From Oxalobacteraceae bacterium UBA6704 (GTDB lineage Bacteria; Pseudomonadota; Gammaproteobacteria; Burkholderiales; Burkholderiaceae_D), in assembly GCA_002454505.1 (NCBI GenBank), contig DKJA01000054.1:1-9283 (forward strand): 9,283 nucleotides of DNA, in the 5' to 3' direction. Both the position numbers and the translations under genes were made by a program. How positions within the stretch are numbered: the first letter of the stretch is position 1; every line of letters begins with the position of its first letter. The notes under the pieces are model-generated. The model had not been told where the DNA came from, did no database searches, and worked only from the letters and a program-made list of their open reading frames with translations. This document shows positions 1-6,180 of this stretch, piece by piece.

Positions 1-2
1 CT

Positions 3-53
3 GGCAAAATCCGGTGGATGGGGGAGGTCAACAGTAAGGGCAAGTTCATCTGA
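3..53 (+). other. possible 3' tail of an unidentified ORF cut by the window edge
   Basis: A reading frame is open from the left edge to a TGA at 51-53. It encodes 16 residues, GKIRWMGEVNSKGKFI, which are basic and have ordinary protein-like composition. Another frame is also open from the edge to a TGA at 115-117, so the choice of frame is uncertain. The surrounding 1-130 stretch is visibly more AT-rich than the rest of the window. That would fit the tail of an insertion sequence or other acquired gene, but no family can be named from so few residues and no terminal repeat can be paired without the left-hand sequence. It may equally be non-coding. Confidence 0.2.
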
Positions 54-135
54 GAGCATGGACCGGAAAGTTAACACTGTTGGTCCCTGTTTACAACCAA
101 TCTCTTGCTCTGGATGATGCTAACTAAGTGGCATT
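54..135. other. AT-richer intergenic stretch with a possible decayed repeat
   Basis: No start-to-stop frame here looks like a gene. The composition is clearly more AT-rich than the flanking genes. CCCTGTTTACA at 85-95 matches CCCTGTTTTACA at 212-223 apart from one missing T, so it may be a decayed copy of the hairpin arm further right. It could also be chance similarity. Confidence 0.3.
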
Positions 136-227
136 AGGGTCTGTCCCTCATTTTCCCTGCAAGCATCCTGCCGCGCAGCCCGCGGTTTGATTCCTGTAAA
201 ACAGGGACAGACCCTGTTTTACAGGAA
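136..227. repeat. palindromic intergenic repeat with a 16-bp hairpin, downstream of miaA
   Basis: There are two nested symmetries. First, AGGGTCTGTCCCT (136-148) is the exact reverse complement of AGGGACAGACCCT (203-215). Second, TTCCTGTAAAACAGGG (191-206) and CCCTGTTTTACAGGAA (212-227) form a perfect 16-bp stem with a 5-nt loop (ACAGA). The hairpin starts about 16 bases beyond the miaA stop codon, so it would form at the 3' end of the minus-strand mutL-miaA transcript. No U-tract follows it on that strand, so it is not a textbook intrinsic terminator. It could still protect the mRNA end or help stop transcription. The GGGTCTGTCCC core differs by one base from the GGGACTGTCCC cores at 6070-6179, which suggests one dispersed repeat family. 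Confidence 0.85.
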
Positions 228-243
228 ATTTCAGCTGCGAATT

Positions 244-1182
244 TCAGGTGCCCAGGCGGGCGAGGATCTGCGCCGCGGCGTCCGGCGCCAGGCAGTCGAT
301 GACGATCCGGTCCGGCATCGAGCGCAGCCACGTCAGCTGGCGCTTGGCCAGCTGGCGGGTGGCGATGATGCCCGTTTCGCGCATGGTCTTGTAGTCGGTG
401 CGGCCGTCGAGGTATTCCCAGGCCTGACGGTAGCCCACGCAGCGCATCGACGGCAGGCCGGGGTGCAGGTCGGGGCGGCGGCGCAGGATTTCCACTTCGT
501 CCAGCAATGCATCGTCTTCCAGCATGATGTCGAAGCGGCGGGCGATGCGTTCATGCAGCACGGCGCGGTCGCTTGGTTCCAGCGCGAACGATGTCAGCTC
601 GAACGGCAGCGGCGTCTGTTCCCGCAACGCCAGCAGCGCGGACATCGGCTGCCCCGTCAGCCGGATGATCTCCAGCGCGCGCTGCACGCGCTGGCTGTCG
701 TTCGGTTCCAGCCGCGCCGCCGTCACCGGATCGAGCGTGGCGAGGCGCGCGTGCATCGCCGGCCAGCCCAGCCGCGCCGCGTCGGCATCCAGCTCGGCGC
801 GGATGGCGGGATCGGCACCCGGCAGGTCGTCCAGCCCATCGGCCAGTCCCTTGAAGTACAACATGGTGCCGCCCACCAGCAGCGGCAGCTTGCCGCGCGC
901 CGCGATCTCGCCGACGAGGCGCAGCGTATCGGTGCGGAACTGCGCCACCGAGTAGGCGTCGAGCGGGTCGAGGATGTCGATCAGGTGGTGCGGCACCGCG
1001 GCGCGTTCGGCGCGCGTGGGCTTGGCCGTGCCGATATCCATGCCGCGGTAGACCAGGGCCGAATCGACCGAGATGATTTCGGACGGGATGCGTGCGGCGA
1101 TCGCCAGCGCGGCGGCCGTCTTGCCGGACGCGGTCGGTCCCATGATGGCGACCGCGCGCGGCCGCTGTGCAGAGTGAGTCAT
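244..1182 (-). CDS. miaA: tRNA dimethylallyltransferase MiaA
   Basis: Transfers a dimethylallyl group from DMAPP to N6 of A37 in tRNAs that read codons starting with U. This is the first step towards ms2i6A and acts in the cytosol. The 312-residue product has the family's usual length. The P-loop GPTASGKT is at residues 15-22. It is followed by the diagnostic DSALVYRGMDIGTAKP at 40-55, which holds the catalytic Asp40 and substrate-binding residues. Next come HHLID (65-69), VGGTMLY (103-109), the RCVGYRQAWEYL block (about 247-258) and the basic RQLAKRQLTWLR helix (about 276-287) near the C terminus. The start lies 6 bp past the mutL stop and has no clear Shine-Dalgarno sequence, so translational coupling to mutL is likely. 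The mutL-miaA order is widely conserved in proteobacteria. In E. coli hfq follows, but here the operon ends in a repeat hairpin. Confidence 0.98.
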   Translation of the reverse strand: MTHSAQRPRAVAIMGPTASGKTAAALAIAARIPSEIISVDSALVYRGMDIGTAKPTRAERAAVPHHLIDILDPLDAYSVAQFRTDTLRLVGEIAARGKLPLLVGGTMLYFKGLADGLDDLPGADPAIRAELDADAARLGWPAMHARLATLDPVTAARLEPNDSQRVQRALEIIRLTGQPMSALLALREQTPLPFELTSFALEPSDRAVLHERIARRFDIMLEDDALLDEVEILRRRPDLHPGLPSMRCVGYRQAWEYLDGRTDYKTMRETGIIATRQLAKRQLTWLRSMPDRIVIDCLAPDAAAQILARLGT

Positions 1183-1188
1183 TGAAGC

Positions 1189-3081
1189 TTACTGCCCGCG
1201 CAGGAACAGTTTGTCGAGGGAGGCGATGTCGACCTGCACCCAGGTGGGCCGGCCGTGGTTGCATTGGTCGGCGCGCTCGGTGCTTTCCATCTGGCGCAGC
1301 AGCGCGTTCATTTCCGGCTGCGACAGGATGCGGTTGGCGCGCACCGCCGTATGGCAGGCGAGGGTGCCGAGCAGCTCGTTGCGGCGTTCGATCAGCACGC
1401 GCGAGCCGCCGAATTCGCGCACGTCGCGCAGCACGTCGCGCGCCAGCGTCTGCGCATCGGCGTTCTTCAGCAGCGCCGGCACGGCGCGCACCGCCAGCGT
1501 CGTCGGCGACAGCACGGCGATGTCGAAGCCCAGCGTGCGCAGCGTGTCGCCGTTTTCCTGCACGGTGCCCACTTCGATGGCATCGGCATAGAACGTCACG
1601 GGGATCAGCAGCGCCTGCACGTTCATGTCGGTGCCGGAGATCTGCGCATCGAGCGCGTTCTTCAGCTGTTCGTAGAGGATGCGTTCGTGCGCCGCGTGCA
1701 TGTCCACCAGCACCAGGCCCTTGCTGTTCTGCGCGAGGATGTAGATGCCGTGCAGCTGAGCCAGCGCGAAGCCGAGCGGGAATTCCTCGTCGGCCAGCGC
1801 GGCGGCGGTGGCCGTGTAGGTGGTCGCTTGCGGCATCGCATACGGTACTGCCGGTTCGGCCGCACGCGGCGTGGCCGCGTCGCCGGCAAACAGCGCGCCA
1901 TAGCGCTCGGTGCTTTGCGCAACGCCGCCGTCCCGCGATCCATAAGGCGAAGGCGAGAACGTTGGCGTGTAGGCCGGATTCAGGATCGACCCGAAGGACG
2001 CCTGCTGCTGCGGGCGCCAGGCACCCGCACCCGGCAGATCGGCGGCGGGCAATGGCGACGGCACGCTGCCGTACGCCGTGGCCGACGTCTGGGCGAGGGC
2101 GCGCTGCACCGCGTGGAACACGAACTGGTGGACGGCGCGGCTGTCGCGGAAGCGCACCTCGATCTTCGACGGGTGCACGTTGACGTCGACCAGCGCCGGG
2201 TCCAGCTCCAGCGCCAGCACGTACGACGGGAAGCGGTCGCCATGCAGCACGTCTTCATACGCCGCGCGCATCGCGTGCACCAGCAGCTTGTCGCGCACGA
2301 AGCGGCCGTTCACGTAGAAGTATTGCGCATCGGCGCGCGCCTTCGAGGCCGTCGGCAGGCCCGCGTAACCGTGCAGGCGCAGCACGCCGGAACCTTCGTC
2401 GACGTCGATGCGCGCCTCGGCAAACGCTTCGCCGAGAATCTGCGCGCTGCGCTTCGCCATATCGGTGGCGATCCAGTGATCGACCGTGCGGCCGTTGTGC
2501 GTCAGCGTGAATGCCACATCCGGCCGGGCCAGCGCGATGCGACGGACGACTTCGGCGCAGTGGCCGAATTCGGTCTGTTCGCTTTTCAGGAACTTGCGGC
2601 GGGCCGGCGTGTTGTAGTACAGGTCCTGCACGTTGACGGTGGTGCCCGGCGCGCCGGACGACGGCTGCACCGTACCCAGGTGCGAGCCCTCCAGCTCCCA
2701 CGCATGGGCGGCGTCGGCCGTGCGGCTGGTCAGCGTGACAACCGCCACCGACGCCACCGACGCCAGCGCTTCGCCGCGAAAGCCCAGCGTGCCGACGTTT
2801 TCCAGGTCGTCCAACGATGCAATCTTGGAAGTGGCATGGCGCGCCAGTGCCAGCGGCATCTGCTCGGGCGCGATGCCGCGGCCGTTGTCGGTGATGCAGA
2901 TGCGCTTGACGCCGCCTTCTTCCAGCCGCACGGTGATCTGCGTGGAACCGGCGTCCAGCGCGTTTTCCAGCAGTTCCTTGACGACGGCGGACGGCCGCTC
3001 GACCACCTCGCCGGCGGCGATCTGGGAGATGAGCTGATCGGGCAGGGCCTGGATCGGGCGGGGTGGGGTGGGCGCATTCAT
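1189..3081 (-). CDS. mutL: DNA mismatch repair protein MutL (endonuclease type)
   Basis: Links MutS mismatch recognition to downstream strand removal. The N-terminal GHKL ATPase is complete: QIAAGEVVERPSAVVKELLENALDAGS at residues 20-46 (split here for reading as QIAAGEVVERP and ELLENALDAGS, with catalytic Glu39 and Asn40), DNGRGI at 65-70, RHATSKI at 81-87 and GFRGEAL at 100-106. A linker rich in Pro, Ala and Ser (about 345-430) leads to the C-terminal dimerisation domain. That domain carries the metal-binding nuclease motif DMHAAHERILYE (460-471, matching D-x-H-A-x2-E-x4-E), ACHTAVRAN from Ala575 (Cys576) and QCNHGRPT (Cys607, His609). E. coli MutL lacks this set and relies on MutH. The 630-residue length is typical. 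A perfect TATAAT lies 10 bases upstream of the ATG and no Shine-Dalgarno sequence is visible. The gene follows the isomerase gene by 55 bp and precedes miaA by 6 bp. Confidence 0.99.
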   Translation of the reverse strand: MNAPTPPRPIQALPDQLISQIAAGEVVERPSAVVKELLENALDAGSTQITVRLEEGGVKRICITDNGRGIAPEQMPLALARHATSKIASLDDLENVGTLGFRGEALASVASVAVVTLTSRTADAAHAWELEGSHLGTVQPSSGAPGTTVNVQDLYYNTPARRKFLKSEQTEFGHCAEVVRRIALARPDVAFTLTHNGRTVDHWIATDMAKRSAQILGEAFAEARIDVDEGSGVLRLHGYAGLPTASKARADAQYFYVNGRFVRDKLLVHAMRAAYEDVLHGDRFPSYVLALELDPALVDVNVHPSKIEVRFRDSRAVHQFVFHAVQRALAQTSATAYGSVPSPLPAADLPGAGAWRPQQQASFGSILNPAYTPTFSPSPYGSRDGGVAQSTERYGALFAGDAATPRAAEPAVPYAMPQATTYTATAAALADEEFPLGFALAQLHGIYILAQNSKGLVLVDMHAAHERILYEQLKNALDAQISGTDMNVQALLIPVTFYADAIEVGTVQENGDTLRTLGFDIAVLSPTTLAVRAVPALLKNADAQTLARDVLRDVREFGGSRVLIERRNELLGTLACHTAVRANRILSQPEMNALLRQMESTERADQCNHGRPTWVQVDIASLDKLFLRGQ

Positions 3082-3091
3082 GGTGGGCGAA

Positions 3092-3097
3092 ATTATA
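3092..3097 (-). promoter_or_regulatory. consensus -10 box immediately upstream of mutL
   Basis: On the minus strand this reads TATAAT, a perfect sigma-70 -10 hexamer in a very GC-rich gap, 10 bases before the mutL ATG. Transcription starting about 7 bases downstream would leave a leader of only a few bases. No good -35 is found at 16-18 bp spacing (the region reads GGGGCG), and there is no TGn extension, so the promoter may be weak, activator-dependent or accidental. Confidence 0.4.
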
Positions 3098-3136
3098 CCG
3101 GACCGCGCCTCCGCCGCCCCGCCGCCGGCTTGCCCG

Positions 3137-4045
3137 TCAGCCGCCCTGCTGGCGCACCGGGATCGGCACGTTGCACAGGTCCACGTGGCCGGCCGCCACC
3201 TTCGTCCACGGACCGCCGCGGTTGCGCGCCGCCTCGGCCACGGCCTTGAAGCTGGCCGAATCCGTGCGCATCACTTCGAGCTTGCTGCGCTGGTCGGCCG
3301 GCACGTCGGCCGCCAGTTTCACGGATTTGATCGCCACCATCTGCTCCGGCTTGTCGTAGAAGCCCATCGGCGCCGCGCCGCGCGGCTGCACCGACAGCAG
3401 CGGCATGCCGTCGACCACGCGGCCGACGACGGTGATGTTGCGGTCCAGCTGGCGCGGCGCATTGCCCGACACGGCATACAGCGCGCTGCCGTTGCCGCTG
3501 TCGGACGCCGTGTCGCGGCCCACGCCCACCATGCCGTAGCAGTGCGCCAGCCACGCCTCGCCCGTTTTCGGATCGCGCGCCGACGGGAAGCCATGCGAAT
3601 GGCCCACCTGCGGCGCGTAGCCGTCGCGGTCGGGCAGGCGGGTGAATTCCTTGTCGTTCTTTAAAGGCACGGTGAACTCGCCAGGCAGCTTCGCCTTGGC
3701 GGTCTTGAACGGGCGCGGCGAGTTCTCGTCCGGGTCGCCCCATTGCACGACGAAGTTGTCCTGCGAGCGCAGGATCGCCAGGCCGTCGAAGTAACCGTCA
3801 CGCACCAGCGCGCGGATGTTGACGGCATGCTGCGGCGCGAACACGGGCGCCAGCTCGATGACGACGCGGCCCGTCGGCAGTTCCATGTACAGCGTGTTGT
3901 CCGGATCGAGCGGGCGCCAGTCGGCGGCCGGCGAGGCCTTGATGACGTCCGCCGTGGACGGCTTCGGCGGCAGTTCCCTGGCCATCGCGGGCAGGGCGCA
4001 GGCAAGGGCAAAGGGCAGAGCGAAAGCATAGCGGCACATCGTCAT
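3137..4045 (-). CDS. periplasmic cyclophilin-type peptidyl-prolyl cis-trans isomerase
   Basis: Predicted to speed cis-trans isomerisation of prolyl bonds in exported proteins. Residues 1-22 form a Sec signal peptide (hydrophobic stretch, likely cleavage after AMA), so the mature enzyme should be periplasmic. The cyclophilin fold is seen from about residue 50: a beta strand LYMELPTGRVVIEL, the APVFAPQHAVNIRAL helix, then ILRSQDNFVVQWGDPD, where Arg93, Phe98 and Gln101 correspond to the catalytic Arg and its partners. GMVGVGRD, GSALYAV and NITVVGRVVDGM follow the usual cyclophilin order. At 302 residues it is much longer than the roughly 160-190 of E. coli PpiA/PpiB, with insertions around 105-165 and a C-terminal extension after about 245. 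A Shine-Dalgarno GAGGAG lies 4 bases before the chosen ATG and 10 before the ATG at codon 3, so either start is possible. The next gene downstream is mutL (55-bp gap), possibly read through. Confidence 0.9.
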   Translation of the reverse strand: MTMCRYAFALPFALACALPAMARELPPKPSTADVIKASPAADWRPLDPDNTLYMELPTGRVVIELAPVFAPQHAVNIRALVRDGYFDGLAILRSQDNFVVQWGDPDENSPRPFKTAKAKLPGEFTVPLKNDKEFTRLPDRDGYAPQVGHSHGFPSARDPKTGEAWLAHCYGMVGVGRDTASDSGNGSALYAVSGNAPRQLDRNITVVGRVVDGMPLLSVQPRGAAPMGFYDKPEQMVAIKSVKLAADVPADQRSKLEVMRTDSASFKAVAEAARNRGGPWTKVAAGHVDLCNVPIPVRQQGG

Positions 4046-4049
4046 GGAT

Positions 4050-4055
4050 CTCCTC
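4050..4055 (-). promoter_or_regulatory. ribosome binding site of the isomerase gene
   Basis: On the minus strand this reads GAGGAG, the best Shine-Dalgarno sequence in the window. Its spacing is 4 bases to the first ATG (codon 1) and 10 to the ATG at codon 3, so it narrows the start to these two codons without deciding between them. Confidence 0.7.
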
Positions 4056-4116
4056 GGTTTCCGGATTACTGAAGTGTTTACTTCGTATTTACCTGCTTGC
4101 TGGATTGCGCCGGGGA

Positions 4117-4146
4117 ATTGTAAACTGGAAGATGACGATTTGGAAA
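4117..4146 (-). promoter_or_regulatory. candidate promoter for the isomerase gene (and possibly mutL-miaA)
   Basis: Read on the minus strand, TTTCCA (4146-4141, 4/6 match to TTGACA) and TACAAT (4122-4117, 5/6 match to TATAAT) are separated by 18 bp. This predicts a leader of about 65 nt before the isomerase ATG. The site lies in the 222-bp divergent spacer, as expected for a promoter, but the -35 match is only moderate. Confidence 0.35.
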
Positions 4147-4201
4147 CTGCGTTGCCCGCAGCGTTGCACCTTCGTCGGCGCAGCGCGAATTCGGCCTGGT
4201 G

Positions 4202-4207
4202 TATGAT
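4202..4207 (+). promoter_or_regulatory. candidate -10 box for the DedA-family gene
   Basis: TATGAT matches the -10 consensus at 5 of 6 positions and lies about 60 bases before the chosen ATG of the DedA gene. No convincing -35 hexamer is found at 16-18 bp upstream. The rest of the 4046-4267 spacer shows no other clear gene or repeat. Confidence 0.25.
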
Positions 4208-4267
4208 TCCCGCCGCTTGCTTTACTGCTTATTCACTGGTTGTGTGCCGCCACTCTTTGGGATTTTT

Positions 4268-4912
4268 ATGGATTTCGTTCAATTGCTGGACATGCTGCTC
4301 CATGTCGACAAGACGCTGGGCACGCTGATCGCGCAGTACGGTACCTGGGTGTACATCGTGCTGTTCCTGATCATCTTTGCCGAGACGGGCGTGGTGGTGC
4401 TGTTCTTCTTCCCCGGCGACACGCTGCTGTTCATTGCCGGCGCCTTCTGCGCCACCGGCCAGATGGACCTGGCGCTGCTGATCTTCCTGCTGCTGACGGC
4501 CGCCGTGCTGGGCAATACCACCAATTACTGGATCGGCAAGGCGCTGGGCCAGCGCGTGTTTACCCACGATTACCGGTGGCTCAACAAGGACGCGCTGCGC
4601 CGCACGCACGACTTCTTCGAACGCCACGGCGGCAAGACGATCATCCTCGCCCGCTTCGTGCCCGTGGTGCGCACGTTCGCGCCGTTCGTGGCCGGCGTGT
4701 CGGCGATGCCGTTCACCCGCTTCCAGTTCTACAACGTCACCGGCGCGCTGGCCTGGGTGGTGTCGCTGTGCGTGGCCGGCTACTTCTTCGGCAATATCCC
4801 GGTGATCCGCGACCACCTGACGACGATCGTGCTGATCGGCGTGGGCGCCGCAGTGGTGCCGGTCGCACTGGGCGGCCTGTACAAGTTCAGCCGCCGCATG
4901 CTTGGCCGCTAA
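4268..4912 (+). CDS. DedA-family (SNARE-associated/VTT domain) inner-membrane protein
   Basis: Polytopic inner-membrane protein of the DedA family. Members support membrane potential, envelope integrity and lipid turnover, and some flip phospholipids or undecaprenyl phosphate. The 214 residues show hydrophobic segments at about 28-50, 52-62, 67-88, 155-175 and 183-203. Glu39 and Asp51 (in FAET and FPGD) and Arg129 and Arg135 (in ARFVPVVRTFAPF) match the four charged residues known to be essential in E. coli YqjA/YghB (E39, D51, R130, R136). FQFYNVTGALAWV is the usual amphipathic re-entrant motif. I chose the ATG at 4268 because the family motif positions then agree with E. coli. The upstream in-frame ATG at 4199 would add a Cys-rich, unrelated N terminus. 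The Shine-Dalgarno sequence is weak (GGGA, 5 bases upstream). The gene is transcribed alone and ends at the terminator at 4949-4981. Exact substrate cannot be assigned. Confidence 0.95.
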   Translation: MDFVQLLDMLLHVDKTLGTLIAQYGTWVYIVLFLIIFAETGVVVLFFFPGDTLLFIAGAFCATGQMDLALLIFLLLTAAVLGNTTNYWIGKALGQRVFTHDYRWLNKDALRRTHDFFERHGGKTIILARFVPVVRTFAPFVAGVSAMPFTRFQFYNVTGALAWVVSLCVAGYFFGNIPVIRDHLTTIVLIGVGAAVVPVALGGLYKFSRRMLGR

Positions 4913-4948
4913 CAGCTGTTTCATCGCAGATAAGCCGACACCGCCATG

Positions 4949-4981
4949 GAGGGAAACGATGGCCGTTTCCCTCAAGTTTTT
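4949..4981 (+). terminator. intrinsic terminator of the DedA-family gene
   Basis: GAGGGAAACG (4949-4958) pairs perfectly with CGTTTCCCTC (4964-4973), giving a 10-bp stem with a 5-nt loop (ATGGC). AAG and a run of five T follow. It starts 37 bases after the DedA gene stop codon and separates that gene from the carbonic anhydrase gene, which therefore needs its own promoter. Confidence 0.92.
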
Positions 4982-5032
4982 CCGTACGGCATCCGTTAAC
5001 TGGGGTAATGTTTTATTTCTTCCCGGACTAAC

Positions 5033-6067
5033 ATGCGCAAGCTGATCGCCCCGTTCGCCCTCATCGCCTGCTGTTTCGCCATCGCGCCCGCCGGCGCGAT
5101 GGATGCGCCGGTTGCCGGCCTGCCATCGTCGCCGGCGCGCGACGATGCAATGGGCATCGGCAATGCCGGCAGCGGCAGCAGCGCCAAGCCTGCCAAGGGC
5201 CGCAAGCTGTCGGCCCGCGAGCAGGAAGAAGCGGCGGAAGCGGAACTGTCGGCGAAGATCGCCGAACGGCTGGCGCAGATGCGCGCCAACCAGGCCGCCC
5301 GCATCGCCGCGGCGGCCAGGGCGCAGAAGGACGCGAAAGCGAAGGCCGCCAAGGCCGCGTATGTCGCGTCGTTGCCGCCACCGCCCGCCAACGGCACCTT
5401 CTGGACCTACGAAGGCGAGTTCGGTCCCGCCAACTGGAGCAAGATCAACGCGGCCTGGAACAAGTGCAACGGCGGCGCGCGCCAGTCGCCGATCGACATC
5501 CGCGACGGCATGAAGGTGGACCTGGAACAGATCTCGTTCGACTACCGCCCGTCCGGCTTCAGCGTCACCGACAACGGCCACACCGTGCAGGTGCAACTGG
5601 GCGGCGGCAACTACCTGTCCGTCGGCGGCCGCACCTACGAGTTGCAGCAGCTGCACTTCCACCGCCCGGCGGAAGAGCGTGTCAACGGCAAGATGTACGA
5701 GATGGGCATCCACCTGGTGCACAAGGATGTCGAGGGCCGCACGGCGATCCTTGCGCTGATGCTGCAGCGGGGCAAGCCGCAGCCGGCCGTGCAGACGGTG
5801 TGGAACAACCTGCCGCTGGAAAAGAAGGACACGTTCACGCCGTCGATCGTGTTCGACCCGAACGACCTGCTGCCGGAGCGGCGCGACTACTACACCTATA
5901 TGGGTTCGCTGTCCGAGCCGCCGTGCACCGAGGGTGTGCTGTGGCTGGTGATGAAGGAGCCGCTGCAGGCGTCGCCCGAACAGCTGGCGTTGTTCTCGCG
6001 GCTGTATCCGCTCAATGCGCGGCCCGTGCAGGCCAGTTCGGGGCGGATGATCAAGGAATCGCAGTAG
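5033..6067 (+). CDS. periplasmic alpha-type carbonic anhydrase with an N-terminal charged helix
   Basis: Interconverts CO2 and bicarbonate with zinc, probably in the periplasm. Residues 1-22 are a signal peptide (cleavage likely after AGA). LIAC at 10-13 resembles a lipobox, but its hydrophobic core would be very short. The alpha-CA domain spans about 120-340. QSPIDI is at 151-156, the likely proton shuttle His183 is in NGHTVQV, and the zinc ligands are His208 and His210 (LHFH) and His227 (GIHLVH). Glu214/Glu215 are in PAEE, and the gatekeeper Thr299 is in EPPCTEGV. Cys145 and Cys298 are placed for the disulfide common in bacterial alpha-CAs. Residues about 60-112 form an Ala-, Glu- and Lys-rich helix, probably a coiled coil or spacer, followed by a PPPP hinge. 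This makes the protein (344 residues) about 90 longer than a minimal enzyme. No Shine-Dalgarno sequence is visible at the ATG. It converges on the mutarotase gene. Confidence 0.95.
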   Translation: MRKLIAPFALIACCFAIAPAGAMDAPVAGLPSSPARDDAMGIGNAGSGSSAKPAKGRKLSAREQEEAAEAELSAKIAERLAQMRANQAARIAAAARAQKDAKAKAAKAAYVASLPPPPANGTFWTYEGEFGPANWSKINAAWNKCNGGARQSPIDIRDGMKVDLEQISFDYRPSGFSVTDNGHTVQVQLGGGNYLSVGGRTYELQQLHFHRPAEERVNGKMYEMGIHLVHKDVEGRTAILALMLQRGKPQPAVQTVWNNLPLEKKDTFTPSIVFDPNDLLPERRDYYTYMGSLSEPPCTEGVLWLVMKEPLQASPEQLALFSRLYPLNARPVQASSGRMIKESQ

Positions 6068-6069
6068 GC

Positions 6070-6179
6070 GACGGGGACTGTCCCGGCACGGGACTGTCCC
6101 CTGTTCTGCTGTTCCGCTTGCGCTCAGGCAAAGTCCAAAACAGAAGAGGGGACTGTCCCCGCTGGGGACAGTCCCCGTC
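6070..6179. repeat. 110-bp MITE/REP-like element with 15-bp terminal inverted repeats
   Basis: GACGGGGACTGTCCC at 6070-6084 is the exact reverse complement of GGGACAGTCCCCGTC at 6165-6179. The element holds four copies of the GGGAC(T/A)GTCCC palindrome: 6073-6084, 6090-6101, 6148-6160 and 6164-6176. The last two form a perfect 13-bp stem with a 3-nt loop. A further inverted pair, 6090-6108 and 6141-6159, is 19 bp long with two mismatches. The element begins 2 bp after the carbonic anhydrase stop and ends 1 bp before the mutarotase stop, so it fills the whole convergent gap. Both mRNAs would carry it at their 3' ends. It has no T-tract, so any terminator role is inferred. Its core resembles the repeat at 136-227. 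Confidence 0.9.
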
Positions 6180-6180
6180 C

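Noticed and set aside
191..227. Classical intrinsic terminator of the mutL-miaA operon
   Set aside because: The stem is strong, but on the minus strand it is followed by TCAAACC and not by a T-tract, so I list it as a repeat hairpin with only a possible role in termination.
187..1185. 332-codon plus-strand open frame opposite miaA
   Set aside because: Antisense of a complete MiaA. The composition is Arg/Gln/His-rich and shows no motif.
1255..3249. 664-codon plus-strand open frame opposite mutL
   Set aside because: It is the antisense shadow of mutL in high-GC DNA. The translation is rich in Arg, Gln, His and Val with no domain, while the opposite strand encodes an intact MutL.
4199..4267. 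Upstream in-frame ATG extending the DedA protein by 23 residues
   Set aside because: The added residues do not resemble a DedA N terminus, and the start at 4268 places Glu39 and Asp51 at the same numbers as in E. coli YqjA.
6070..6179. CRISPR array
   Set aside because: The repeated unit is only about 12 bp and palindromic, the copies are in mixed orientation, and the spacings are irregular (about 5, 46 and 3 bases).
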